Origin: Myxococcus virescens
Lineage (GTDB): Bacteria; Myxococcota; Myxococcia; Myxococcales; Myxococcaceae
DNA: 64,000 nucleotides
Reading direction: 5' to 3'
Assembly: GCF_900101905.1 (NCBI RefSeq)
Contig: NZ_FNAJ01000008.1
Coordinates: forward strand, 62,001 to 126,000
Below, in pieces: positions 27,336 through 38,111 of the stretch (positions within the stretch are counted from its first letter, which is position 1; the number at the start of each line of letters is the position of its first letter). The notes beneath the pieces are model-generated. The model had not been told where the DNA came from and did not search any database. It saw only the letters and a list, made by a program, of their open reading frames with translations. Made by a program: the position numbers and the translations under genes.

Positions 27336-29149
27336 CCGCCCTCCTCCCCCAGCGGCTCCTGGCCAATCTGGAAGCGCTCCACCACGCCCTGCAGGTCCCT
27401 GGCGAGCACGAGCAGGTCCGTGTTCGCCGTCGTCACCTGCTTGGTGGCGTTGAGGCTCTGCTGGGTGATGCGGAGGATGTCCGCCATCGTGTCGGCGAGC
27501 TGGTCGGTGCCCATCTGCTGCTGCTGCGTGGCCAGGGAGATGCTGCGCACCGCGTAGGACGTCTGCCCGGCCAGGTCGACAATCTGCCGCAGCGACTCGG
27601 ACACCTGCTGCGCCAGCGTGGTGCCCGTCTCCACCGCGCGCACGCCGCCCTCGGTGGCGGACACGGCCGCGGCGGAGGCCTCGCGCACCTCCTCGATGAG
27701 CCCCTCAATCTCCTTCGTGGACTCCAGCACGTTCTCCGCCAGCCGCCGCATCTCCGCCGCCACCAGCGAGAAGCCCCGGCCCACCTCACTGGCCTTGGTG
27801 CCCTCCAGCTCGGCGTTGAGCGCCAGCAGCTCCGACTTGTCAGCGACGCCGTTGATGAACTCGACGATCTTGCCAATCTGCTGCACGCGCTTGTTGAGCC
27901 GCACCACGGCGGAGGAGATGGCGCCGTTGTCCTGGCGCATGCGCGCCATGGAGCCCAGGAAGGCCTCCGCGCTCCCCTGCCCCTGCTGCGCCGCGCCCAG
28001 CGTGCGCTGGGCAATCTCCGCCACCGAGCCCGCGTTCTCGGCGATCTGCCGCGCCGAACGCGCCAGCTCCTCCGTGGTAGCGCTCGTCTCGTCCAGCGAG
28101 CTGGCCTGCTCCGTCGCGCCCGCTTCGTAGCGTCCCGACGTGGTGAGAATCTCCTCCGTGGTCGCCGAAATCTGCGCGCCCGCCCGCTGCAACTGCGACA
28201 TCACGTCCGCCAGATGCACGCGCATGGTGGTGAACGCCGCGGAGACGTCCCAGACCTCGTCCTCCGCGGGCACCACGCGCGGGCTGGCCAGGTCTCCCTC
28301 GGCGATGCGCTTCGCCTCGCGCGACAGCTCCCGGAGGGGCTTCCCCAGCATGGTGCCGCCCAGGTAGGCGGCCGTCAGCGCCAGCGCGAAGACGAGCAGC
28401 ACCAGCCCTCCGCCCTGCGTCAGCGCCTCGACTCGAAGCTCCTGCGCCAACATCACCTGACGGCTGACGTCCCGCTCCGCCATGAGCCGGGTGAAGATGT
28501 GGTTGCTCAGCGCCGACGCGAGCTGCGCGGACAGCACCGCGGGCGTCATCACCGCCACGAAGGCGAAGGCCGCCAGCCGCGCACGCAGCTCCGCGCGCCG
28601 GGGCATGGCCTCGATGAGCTGCGCGTGCGTCATGCCCAGCTCCGCCAGCCACAGCACCACCTTGCGCGAACGAAGCACGACGAGGCAGTACACGAGCAGC
28701 GCGGTCAACGGCCCGAAGAGCAGGCCCAGCGCGGCGATGCGAGCGGCCACCGCCAACTCCACGCCCACGCCCAGCCACATGCACGCGCCCAGGGCCAGCG
28801 TGGTGACCAGCCACAGTCCCAGCGAGCCCAGGAAGGCCTCGTCCGGCGCGCGCGTCACCTCCGCCACCGCCGACGCCAGCGTCCGCGGCGTGGTGGGCAC
28901 ATCCCCACGCTCCAGCCCGCGCAGGGTGCGCTGCCGTCCCAGGGACACAGCGGCCCCCGACACCAGCGCCGTCGCGCAGAGCGCGCCGCCCAGGATGCCC
29001 ATCAAGCCCATCCGGCCCGCCAGCGGCTCGGCGAGGGTGAGCGAGGCGAAACGCAGGCTGAGCGCCGCACCCACCAGGTTCGCCAGCGGGACGGGCGCCA
29101 TGAGATGCCGGCTGAAGGAGGCCCGCCTGGGGCCCTTCTGCGCGCTCAC
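27332..29149 (-). CDS. mcp3B: Methyl-accepting chemoreceptor
   Basis: 605 residues. Multiple hydrophobic helices in the first ~240 residues, no large periplasmic domain, then a HAMP-like segment and the signalling coiled coil. The highly conserved hairpin tip is present (FINGVADKSELLALNAELEG, GRGFSLVAAEMRRLAE). The GTG start overlaps the preceding receptor gene's stop. It shares its whole architecture and much of its C-terminal half with the neighbouring receptor, so the pair arose by duplication. The A/B names follow the M. xanthus Che3 naming and may be reversed. Confidence 0.92.
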   Translation of the reverse strand: MSAQKGPRRASFSRHLMAPVPLANLVGAALSLRFASLTLAEPLAGRMGLMGILGGALCATALVSGAAVSLGRQRTLRGLERGDVPTTPRTLASAVAEVTRAPDEAFLGSLGLWLVTTLALGACMWLGVGVELAVAARIAALGLLFGPLTALLVYCLVVLRSRKVVLWLAELGMTHAQLIEAMPRRAELRARLAAFAFVAVMTPAVLSAQLASALSNHIFTRLMAERDVSRQVMLAQELRVEALTQGGGLVLLVFALALTAAYLGGTMLGKPLRELSREAKRIAEGDLASPRVVPAEDEVWDVSAAFTTMRVHLADVMSQLQRAGAQISATTEEILTTSGRYEAGATEQASSLDETSATTEELARSARQIAENAGSVAEIAQRTLGAAQQGQGSAEAFLGSMARMRQDNGAISSAVVRLNKRVQQIGKIVEFINGVADKSELLALNAELEGTKASEVGRGFSLVAAEMRRLAENVLESTKEIEGLIEEVREASAAAVSATEGGVRAVETGTTLAQQVSESLRQIVDLAGQTSYAVRSISLATQQQQMGTDQLADTMADILRITQQSLNATKQVTTANTDLLVLARDLQGVVERFQIGQEPLGEEGG

Positions 29150-30933
29150 GCGTCACCTCCCGGCCCGACGTGGAAGCGCTCCACCGCGTCTTTCAAATCA
29201 CGCGCCAGGGTGGACAGGTCGGCGTTGGCCGCCGCCATTTGCTTGGTGGCCGCGAAGTTCTGCTCGGTGACGCGGAGGATGTCGCCCATGGCCGCCGCCA
29301 GCTGGTCCGTTCCCGTCTGCTGCTGCTGCGTGGCCAGGGAGATGCTGCGCACCGCGTGGGACGTCTGCCGGGCCAGCTCCAGGATGAGGCTCAGGCTTTC
29401 GTCCACCTGCGCGGCCAGCACCGTGCCCGCGTCCGTCGTCTTCAGCCCCGCCTCGGTGGCCATGACCGCGGCGTGCGTCGCATCGCGAATCTCCGCGATG
29501 AGCTGCTCAATCGCCTTCGTGGAACGGATGACGTTCTCCGCCAGGCGCCGCATCTCCGCGGCCACCAATGAGAAGCCGCGGCCCACCTCGCCCGCCTTGG
29601 TGCCTTCCAACTCGGCGTTGAGCGCCAGCAGGTCGGACTTGTCGGCAATTTCGTTGATGAACTCCACCACCTTGCCAATCTGCTGCACGCGCTTGTTGAG
29701 CCGCACCACCGCGTCCGCGATGGCCTGGTTGTCCTCCTTCATGCGCTGCATCGCGCCCAGGAAGGCGGCGGCGCCTCGCTGTCCCGTCTGCGCGGCGGCG
29801 AAGGTCGTCTCGGCGATGGCGGACACCGACTCCGCATTGCCGGCAATCTGTTGCGCCGAGCGTGCCAGCTCCTCCGTGGTGGCGCTCGTCACGTTGAGCG
29901 ACGCGGACTGCTCATCCGCGCCGGACTCCTGCTCACCGGACGTGGCCACCAGCTGCTCGGTGGTGGTTGAAATCTGGAGGCCCGCGCGCCGCAGCTGTGC
30001 CAGCGCCTGCCCCAGCTGCGTCTGCATCTGCGCGAAGGCGGCGGAGGTGGCCCACACCTCGTCCTCCGCGGCGATGATGCGCGGCGGGCGGAAGTCGCCC
30101 TGGGCGATGCGCGTGGCGTCCTCGGTGATGGAGCGCAGCGGCTCGGCGATGACGGCGCCGCCCACATAGGCCGTCATCATCACCAGCACCGCGACCAATC
30201 CAGCCACCGCGAGCCCGCTCGTCTCACTGGCCCGTCCCGCCACGTCGCGCTGCACGTGGGCTGGCGCGCCCACCATCGCATCCACCGCGTCCATCGCCCG
30301 CGTCACCGACGCGTCGAGGATGAAGAAGGACGGGCTGAGCACGGCGATGGCGGTGAAGAGCACCATCCGCCGGCGGATGTGCAGGCGGCGCGGCGGCGCC
30401 GTGGCCACCACCTCCAGCGGGGACAAGCCCTGGGCCGCCACCAACTCCACCGCCTTGCGGGCGCGGCGAGCCACCATCAGGTAGACGAACAGCGCGCTCA
30501 GCGGCCCCAGGAACAGGCCCATCAGCGCGAGCCGCATCCCCAGCATCCACGTCCCACCCACCAGCGGTACGAAGACGAGCGCCACGCCCAGCGAGGCCAA
30601 CAGCCAGCACTGAAGGACGAAGGCGAAGCTCCGCTCCGGGAAGGAGCGCGCTTCCAGCAGCGCCTTGAGCAGGGCCTCGTGCGTGGACGGCAGCCGGCCT
30701 TCGCCCAGCGCGTACAGCACCCGCAGCGCGCGCCTGCCATGGACGCCGGTGAACCAGAGCGCCAGCGACAGCGCCACGCCCACCAGCAGCAGGAAGGGCC
30801 CCCAGGTGCCCTCGGGCACCGTGCCGGTGAGCTGGCAGTGCAGCAGCACCAGCACCGTGCCCATGGAACTGCCCAACAACGCGGGACGCGCGGTCCACCG
30901 CGCCAGGCCCCTCATGCCCCCGGGCACCGTCAT
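29146..30933 (-). CDS. mcp3A: Methyl-accepting chemoreceptor
   Basis: 595 residues from ATG at 30933, which overlaps the stop of the CheW-like gene (ATGA). N-terminal multi-pass membrane region, HAMP-like segment, then a signalling domain with FINEIADKSDLLALNAELEG and GRGFSLVAAEMRRLAE. No sizeable extracellular sensor is seen, so it probably senses a membrane or cytoplasmic cue, or works through the lipoprotein CrdB. Closely related to the following receptor. Confidence 0.92.
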   Translation of the reverse strand: MTVPGGMRGLARWTARPALLGSSMGTVLVLLHCQLTGTVPEGTWGPFLLLVGVALSLALWFTGVHGRRALRVLYALGEGRLPSTHEALLKALLEARSFPERSFAFVLQCWLLASLGVALVFVPLVGGTWMLGMRLALMGLFLGPLSALFVYLMVARRARKAVELVAAQGLSPLEVVATAPPRRLHIRRRMVLFTAIAVLSPSFFILDASVTRAMDAVDAMVGAPAHVQRDVAGRASETSGLAVAGLVAVLVMMTAYVGGAVIAEPLRSITEDATRIAQGDFRPPRIIAAEDEVWATSAAFAQMQTQLGQALAQLRRAGLQISTTTEQLVATSGEQESGADEQSASLNVTSATTEELARSAQQIAGNAESVSAIAETTFAAAQTGQRGAAAFLGAMQRMKEDNQAIADAVVRLNKRVQQIGKVVEFINEIADKSDLLALNAELEGTKAGEVGRGFSLVAAEMRRLAENVIRSTKAIEQLIAEIRDATHAAVMATEAGLKTTDAGTVLAAQVDESLSLILELARQTSHAVRSISLATQQQQTGTDQLAAAMGDILRVTEQNFAATKQMAAANADLSTLARDLKDAVERFHVGPGGDA

Positions 30934-31301
30934 GCACCCTCCCCTGGATGCCCGCGCAGGAAGCGCTCGAAGTCCGCCAGTCCCACGAGGGGCCACAGCG
31001 CTCCTCGCGCCATCACGAAGCCCTGGAGGCTGCCCCCTGACGCGCGCACCGTCACCAGCGGCGCGGGCAGCACCCGGTGCGGCTCCGCGTCGATTTCCAG
31101 CGCGTCCACGCCCACCGCCCCGCCCGAGGCGGACACCAGCACGCGGGCGGAACCCTCCGTCTCATGGAAGGCCCGGCGCGCGGAGGCCGCCGCGTGCCCG
31201 GAGGGCGACGCGATGGAGGCCACCTCGTGCGCATGGAAGGCGAGCCGGTGGGGACCGGCATGACACAGGAGCATTCCCCGGACGTGGCCCGGCGGCTCCA
31301 T
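30930..31301 (-). CDS. Short CheW-like coupling protein
   Basis: 123 residues with the spacing and hydrophobic pattern of a divergent CheW fold (LLCHAGPHRLAFHAHEVASI at the start, then GFVMARGALWPLVGLADFERFL near the end). It lies between a clear cheW and the two receptor genes with 3-nt and overlapping junctions, so it is part of the same operon. It may be a degenerate second coupling protein like FrzB. The fold assignment is moderate. Confidence 0.65.
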   Translation of the reverse strand: MEPPGHVRGMLLCHAGPHRLAFHAHEVASIASPSGHAAASARRAFHETEGSARVLVSASGGAVGVDALEIDAEPHRVLPAPLVTVRASGGSLQGFVMARGALWPLVGLADFERFLRGHPGEGA

Positions 31302-31304
31302 GAC

Positions 31305-31739
31305 TCAGGTCCCCTGACTGAGGTGGTCGAAGAGCCCTTCCGGGTCGATGACGGCCACGTCCCGGGGGCCGCTCTTGGCGGGGCCGCGCAGGTGGACGTG
31401 GACGCCCGTGGGGCCCAGGGGCTCCAGCGTGCCCGTCACCGGGGAGACGCCGGCCACCGTACTGGCCGTGAGGGCCAGGGTCCCACGCGGCAGGCGCACG
31501 AGCACCGCCCTTCGGGAACCCTGACTGACGCCGCCCACCAGCAGGCCCATGTCCACGACGGGGATGACTTCACCCCGATGCGCGAACACGCCCAGCAGGT
31601 GGGCTGGAGCGCCAGGTACCCGCGTGAGCTCGGGGAAGGTCACGACCTCCGCCGCGCTCTCCGCGGGTACCGCATACCAGCTACTGCCACAGGCGAAGAC
31701 GAGATAGGACTGACGCGCTTCCGGCTCTTGGACGGCCAT
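31305..31739 (-). CDS. cheW3: CheW coupling protein
   Basis: 144 residues. CheW-type pattern: YLVFACGSSWYAVPAESAAEVV, VPGAPAHLLGVFAHRGEVIPVVDM, and AVIDPEGLFDHL at the end. It bridges receptors and CheA in the signalling array. The start is ATG at 31739 or the adjacent GTG at 31742; neither has a strong ribosome site. It follows crdB by 22 nt. Confidence 0.88.
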   Translation of the reverse strand: MAVQEPEARQSYLVFACGSSWYAVPAESAAEVVTFPELTRVPGAPAHLLGVFAHRGEVIPVVDMGLLVGGVSQGSRRAVLVRLPRGTLALTASTVAGVSPVTGTLEPLGPTGVHVHLRGPAKSGPRDVAVIDPEGLFDHLSQGT

Positions 31740-31761
31740 CACACGCGCAGCCTACCTCAGA

Positions 31762-32511
31762 CTAGCGCTGGAACTCGACGCGGCGGTTCTCGGACCACGC
31801 GTCTTCGGACGAAGCGGAGTTCACCGGGCGGGTCTCACCATAGCCCACCGTGCCCAGCTGGCTGGCCGGCACGCCCAGGTCCGTCAGGTAGCGCTTGACG
31901 GACGCCGCGCGGCGGTTGGAGAGCTGGAGGTTGTACTCCTCGGTGCCGCGCTCGTCGGCGTGGCCCGCCAGGGTGACGCGGCCCGGCGCGGTCTTCATGC
32001 ACTGAGCCAGGTCGGACAGGCGCTGCTGCGCGTCCGCGGACAGGCCAGACTCGTTGAAGCCGAACGGGATGGGGCTCCAGTCGCAGCGGTCCGCGGAGGC
32101 CGTCACGCACTGGCCGGCCTGGCACTCCTGGCCCTCGCCGCAGTCAGCGCTGGACGCACAGGTGTTCTCGGGAGCCTGGCAACGGCCGGACTCGCACTTG
32201 CCGCCGCCGGGGCACTGGGTGTCCTGCTGGCACTGGGCCTCGGCGCACTTGCCGGCCTCACAGATGCGGCCGCTGCCACAAGCGCTGTCCGTGGTGCACT
32301 CCGGCGGCTTGGGGGCGCACTTGTTCGCCTGGCAGGTGAAACCCTCCTGGCAGTTGGCGTCGGTGGCGCACTCCTGGCACTGGCCCTGGACGCAAACTTC
32401 GCCCTTCTCCGCGCAGTGCTCGTCCTCGTTGCACTTCGGATAGGAAGGGGTGCAGCCGCCCATGATGGCGACGGCGAGGGAGAGCCCCGCCAAAAGGGAA
32501 ATCTGACGCAT
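31762..32511 (-). CDS. crdB: CrdB-like OmpA-domain lipoprotein with cysteine-rich repeats
   Basis: 249 residues. The lipoprotein signal ends at MGGC. About five short repeats (~residues 25-135) follow the pattern C-x5-C-x5-C-x4-C, like small disulphide modules. The C-terminal OmpA domain (~145-249) has the peptidoglycan-binding region LAGHADERGTEEYNLQLSNRR. It should sit in the outer membrane and hold peptidoglycan. First gene of the Che operon and divergent from crdA, as for M. xanthus CrdB. GGAGGAAATA precedes the ATG. Confidence 0.85.
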   Translation of the reverse strand: MRQISLLAGLSLAVAIMGGCTPSYPKCNEDEHCAEKGEVCVQGQCQECATDANCQEGFTCQANKCAPKPPECTTDSACGSGRICEAGKCAEAQCQQDTQCPGGGKCESGRCQAPENTCASSADCGEGQECQAGQCVTASADRCDWSPIPFGFNESGLSADAQQRLSDLAQCMKTAPGRVTLAGHADERGTEEYNLQLSNRRAASVKRYLTDLGVPASQLGTVGYGETRPVNSASSEDAWSENRRVEFQR

Positions 32512-32573
32512 TATTTCCTCCAGAATTCTGTAGTCGAAAACGCGCCCGCGCCCGCGGGGGTGTAGTCGTTGGC

Positions 32574-32602
32574 GTGTAGTCTCACTGGAGGGGGTGAGTC
32601 AA
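32574..32602 (-). promoter_or_regulatory. Possible sigma70-type promoter of the Che operon
   Basis: Reading the minus strand: TTGACT at 32602-32597, 17 nt, then CTACAC at 32579-32574, about 63 nt upstream of the crdB ATG. The -35 box is good and the -10 weak. I found no convincing -24/-12 sigma54 site in 32512-32731. Confidence 0.35.
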
Positions 32603-32731
32603 AACATTTGTCCCGCGCAGGACACCCCACCCCATCGTCGAAACCCTTGAATCTCCAAATATTTTCCGTGAGATTGTCACGATTGACCCGCGTGTGGCGC
32701 GCCCCGTGGCTCGCCTCGGGGAAAGCCCGCC

Positions 32732-34228
<1,497 letters not shown>

Positions 34229-35441
34229 CGCATTGGATTCATTGAGACCTCCATGGTGGTTGCGTGTGTGCTGCGTGAGTTGGCGGCACCCCGTGTGCTC
34301 GCCGCGTGCTCAACTGCGGGAATGGAAACCAGACGAAGGGCGCTGACTCGGCTGGCCTGATGCTCGACATCACGGCCTACGTAGTACGTGGCAGTGACGG
34401 CTGGAGTGGAGTGTCCGGCGAGTTGCTGGGCAACGGCGATGTCGCCACCCGAGTCCCGAATCAGGTGGGTGATGAACGTCTTGCGAAGCGTGTGGAAGGT
34501 GGTGCCTTCCGGCATCTCCACTCCAGCGCGCTTGGCGATGTTGCGCAGCAGTCTGGCCGTGTGCCAGGCCTCGTGCCGCATCCCTCCCTTGCGAGGTGCC
34601 GGGAAGACGTACTCCGACGTCGCGGTGCGGCGGGCGGCTGCAATCTCCGGCAGCAGCGCCGGATGCAGTGGCACCACGCGCGCCTTGAAGCTCTTCGTCG
34701 TCGCACGGCCCCAACTGCGCTGGTAGTGGACGGTGCCAGTCGGCCCCTCATCGAAATGAAAGTCGCTCCATCTCAGCGCGCCGAACTCACCACGGCGGCC
34801 ACCTGTGAGCACCGCCAGAAGAATGAGCAGCCGGAACTGCCCGGCCGCCTCAAGCACTCTCTCCACCTGCTCGCGGGACAGGAACAGGACATCCTTCTTG
34901 GCGACCTCTGGCCGGGGCACGGCCTTCCACGGGTTTTCGCGCGCGACGCGCAGTCGGTTGACGCCGTACTCCCAAATGAGGCGCCCGCGGATGTGCAGCT
35001 GCCGCACCGTTGCCGCCGCCTGCCCTGCCGTGCGCGCCTTCGCGAGCAGCGCTTCGCAGTCCGCCGGCGTAACGTCGGACGTGGGCTTCCGGCCGAAGTG
35101 TGGGTCAAACCAGTTCTTCATCTGCGACTTCATCGGGTCCTGACTGGACAGGTGCGCGTGGGCCTCAAGGTACTGCGAGTGGAGCTTCGTGCAGGGGATG
35201 ATGTTGAACGCCGCAGGCTCCAGCCCAGCGCGCCGCTTCTCCCCCAAGAGGTGAAGCTCCATTGCCCGCTTCGTCGCGGCCTCTTCCAGAGCCTCGCCGC
35301 ACGGCTCGCGAATGAGGGCGCCGGCCGCGTCCTTGTAGCGCACGTACCAGGTACCGAAGTCTGGCGCCTTGCGATAGAGGCGCTTGCCGGCCGCAAGCAC
35401 GGCCTTTCCAGCCTTGTTCGGCCGGAAGTAGGCGCCGGGCT

Positions 35442-35717
35442 TCACTGCGTTCCCCCACTCGACCGCGACGCCACCCAGGCGCGAACCTTGCTCGGGTCGA
35501 AACGCACATTCCGGCCAAGGCGAATGAAGGGGAGTCCGCTGTTCATTCGCACCTGACGCCACACCCAGTGGGGAGACACCTTGAGGTAGGCGGCCGTCTC
35601 AACAGCCGTCCAAAGGCCCCCCTCCGGCACCACAGTGAGGGTCGGCGCTCTCAGCCCCACCCCATCTCCGCTACCGCTGTCGCAGTTGCCCATCACTGGT
35701 TTTCCACCCCTGAACAT
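35442..35717 (-). CDS. Excisionase-like HTH protein
   Basis: About 91 residues (start uncertain: ATG at 35717 or 35693). The C-terminal half is a MerR/excisionase-type winged helix (LWTAVETAAYLKVSPHWVWR, then FIRLGRNVRFDPSKVRAWV). Coupled by a 4-nt overlap to the integrase, as expected for a directionality factor that shifts the integrase towards excision. Confidence 0.78.
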   Translation of the reverse strand: MFRGGKPVMGNCDSGSGDGVGLRAPTLTVVPEGGLWTAVETAAYLKVSPHWVWRQVRMNSGLPFIRLGRNVRFDPSKVRAWVASRSSGGTQ

Positions 35718-36514
35718 CCTATCAGATACCTCGACGTACTGACGTCCACCGCCGGGCCGTGAGTGAGCAGATGCACGGCCGCTGCCAATGTCGAGATGGC
35801 GACTGCACCTGTCCTCGCCCGAGCGCCGCTATTCGCCATCTCCATGAAACACAAGGTGCGCCTCAATCCACCGCAGCCTATTTCACGCGACACACACGCA
35901 CTGCGACCGCCACGCCTCTCGACAAATACACGGAACCGGCATCTCTCCTGAGCAGCAGAACTTCACCCTGAGACACACCCCAACCACGCACTGTCTAATA
36001 CTGTCAGCGACAGGCAATCCGGTGTCTGGGATTGGTGTCGCAAACGTGGACGGCCACGGGCGGTACACGCCGTGCCCTGCGTCTCGGCTCGTTGCTGTCG
36101 GGAGCTGGGCGGGCACGGCGCACCTCGAAAACAGCACGCCGACGGCGACGGTCAGGAGCACCGTCGGGTGCCGGAGCAAAAGCCGTCCAGCGCACTGGTG
36201 CGGCCCCTGCTCTCGAATCTGTGGGATGCTCGCTGACTGACCGTGTAACGCTCAGCGAGGTTGATGCTGCGGCCAAGGTGCCCCCTGGGGAGGGGGTTTG
36301 TCAAGTCTTGCTGGGCTGACAGCGACTCCCGCTCAGTCGCCGTCGGTGTGCTGCCCGTGTCGCTCCTGGTGCTGCGGACACTCCCACGCGGCACCGCAAT
36401 CACAGGCGACGCGCACGGACGAAGCGCAGCAGGTGCCCGCGTCGCGCCTGGCTGCGGTGAGCCGAGGCGGCGGCCGACGCGGAGCACGGCGCGGGCGAGC
36501 TGCGACAGCGGGCG
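35718..36514. other. Gene-poor stretch of ~800 nt in the phage control region
   Basis: No open frame here has a convincing ribosome site and coding pattern. It contains an inverted repeat, CTCGCTGA at 36229-36236 and TCAGCGAG at 36252-36259 (15-nt spacer). By position, between integrase/excisionase and the next minus-strand genes, it could hold promoters, operators, a small RNA or decayed genes. Confidence 0.5.
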
Positions 36515-37294
36515 TCACCGTCCGCGCTCCCGGCCAATGCTCATGGGCACCGGACGCTCACCTTTGATGGGCAGGTAGCAGTTGCCCTGGTGCTCGACGG
36601 AGCGCTCCGGGCAGTTAGGTGCCTTGGCATCAAGCTTCGCCCAGCAACCACCGCGGATGGCGACATATCCCTTCGGACAGGGCGGGGTGTCCTGCCCTTC
36701 GAGCGGCCCGTCAGGCATCACGATGCGCTTGCGCATCGTCCATGGCTCTGGCGTCGAGCTGCCATGGAGGATGTCAGTGTAGGCCACGTTCGCAGGTGTC
36801 GCAGGGACGTCCCAGGTGAACTCGCTCCGTGGCGGCTCCTGCACCCGAACGTGGACCGTGGCCCCGGGCCACACCAGCAGGAGCAGCCCGGCAGCGACCG
36901 CAAGCGCTGGCGACCACCGATGGCGCCCGGCCCGCGTCCGAACCGGGATGCTGCTTACTGGTGGACACACGCGCGACAGGTGCTCACGCACGGCCTGCCC
37001 GTGTCCGACGTGTTCCACGAGCTCGGCGGCGCCCTCGAGCGCCCCCAGCACTGCCTCAGTGACGCGGCCCCGGGGAGGCGGCTCCCCTTGCACCTGGATC
37101 GCAACACCTCCGGGGGTGGGTAAGGCCGTGACGAGCACCTGCACGGGCTGCAGTTGCAGGTGCGGCGTCTCGCCTGTTGCCGCCTGAAGCAGCGCGGGCT
37201 GTCCCTCGTCACCGCGCGAGAGGTAGACGCGCCCCATGCGCTCCGGTAGCCCGCGCACTCTTGGCCCGCGGTACGGGCCCTTCGCGGCGCTCAC
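36515..37294 (-). CDS. Single-pass membrane protein with a kinase-tail-like C-terminus
   Basis: 259 residues from GTG at 37294, overlapping the stop of the upstream gene (GTGA). One transmembrane helix near the middle (ALAVAAGLLLLVW); the C-terminus has four cysteines in CPKGYVAIRGGCW and CPERSVEHQGNCYLP. I recall similar Cys tails at the ends of Ser/Thr protein kinases on myxobacterial mobile elements, but here the kinase domain is missing; only a tail-like region (~1-110) precedes the membrane helix. Possibly a truncated relic or an independent envelope protein. Confidence 0.6.
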   Translation of the reverse strand: MSAAKGPYRGPRVRGLPERMGRVYLSRGDEGQPALLQAATGETPHLQLQPVQVLVTALPTPGGVAIQVQGEPPPRGRVTEAVLGALEGAAELVEHVGHGQAVREHLSRVCPPVSSIPVRTRAGRHRWSPALAVAAGLLLLVWPGATVHVRVQEPPRSEFTWDVPATPANVAYTDILHGSSTPEPWTMRKRIVMPDGPLEGQDTPPCPKGYVAIRGGCWAKLDAKAPNCPERSVEHQGNCYLPIKGERPVPMSIGRERGR

Positions 37295-37653
37295 TTCGAG
37301 CCGCCCTTCTTCGCGGCGGACTTCTTCTTGGCCGTCTTCTTGGCGCGCTCTGCCTCCTTCGCGCGCTCCATCTCCGCCAGCATGGCGTCGGTGACCTCGC
37401 CTTCGAGCGCCTCCCACATCTTGATGCCCTGGGCGTGAAAATCCCTGCTCACGTCGGTCTTCGTGACCGGCTTCCGAGTGATGGGGGACTTGATGCCACG
37501 CTTCGCCAGCACATCGGCGATGTACTCAAGCTTCCGCCAGTTCCTCGCGGTGTCGAGCATCAACTGCCGCTCGAGCTCCTCCAGCGGGTCCGGCTTGTCC
37601 ATCAGTCCCATCGGGACGATCTCCTTGCGTCGGGTGGCTGCCGCCACAGGCAT
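37291..37653 (-). CDS. Small basic-tailed phage protein of unknown function
   Basis: 120 residues. ATG at 37653 has a strong AAGGAGGGGAG site. The middle resembles a helical DNA-binding or adaptor protein (LERQLMLDTARNWRKLEYIA); the C-terminus is a Lys/Ala-rich tail (AKKTAKKKSAAKK), which suggests nucleic-acid binding. Lies opposite the operator-like palindrome at 37722 and is coupled to the downstream membrane protein. Could be an early regulator; not proven. Confidence 0.62.
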   Translation of the reverse strand: MPVAAATRRKEIVPMGLMDKPDPLEELERQLMLDTARNWRKLEYIADVLAKRGIKSPITRKPVTKTDVSRDFHAQGIKMWEALEGEVTDAMLAEMERAKEAERAKKTAKKKSAAKKGGSK

Positions 37654-37721
37654 GACTCCCCTCCTTATGTGGGCGGCTGCGTCCATGGCAACCACCTCGT
37701 GAGCCCCTCACATAGTACCCA

Positions 37722-37761
37722 CGGATATATTTTCCGCAAACCACTTGCAGATATATATCCG
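37722..37761. promoter_or_regulatory. Operator-like inverted repeat in a divergent promoter region
   Basis: CGGATATAT at 37722-37730 and ATATATCCG at 37753-37761 form perfect 9-bp arms around 22 nt, in the AT-rich gap between divergent genes (37653 leftwards, 37888 rightwards). The AT-rich arms can also serve as -10 elements. Likely phage control site; the repressor is not identified. Confidence 0.5.
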
Positions 37762-37887
37762 AGGCGCTACCTTGAGTTTCGTTGGAACGGCGGACGGACG
37801 GGGCTCCCGGGAGGGAGAGGGGCGGGACGGTGCGCGAGCTGGGTGGCCAGCGAGGACGCCGAGGCACGCAGGACACAGGGGGCAGCG

Positions 37888-38028
37888 ATGACGGACGAAA
37901 AGACGGAGAAGATGGTGGAGGACGCGCTGGAGCGGTGGCGTAACCCGCCCCCGCTCACCGAGGACAAGAAGCGGCAGGCGCGGGCGGCCGAGGAACTGCT
38001 GGAGCTCATCGGCGACGACGAAGACTGA
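37888..38028 (+). CDS. Very small acidic phage protein
   Basis: 46 residues (MTDEKTEKMVEDALERW...LIGDDED), helical and acidic at the end. GGGGGCAG precedes the ATG. First gene rightwards of the operator-like palindrome, so probably an early gene. Function unknown. Confidence 0.5.
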   Translation: MTDEKTEKMVEDALERWRNPPPLTEDKKRQARAAEELLELIGDDED

Positions 38029-38111
38029 GTGGCCCGGCCCTGCGCACACCGCGGGGCCCGCCTGCCGGAGCGCATCCGGCCTCTCACCCCAATCCCTTGC
38101 AGGAGGCGCCC

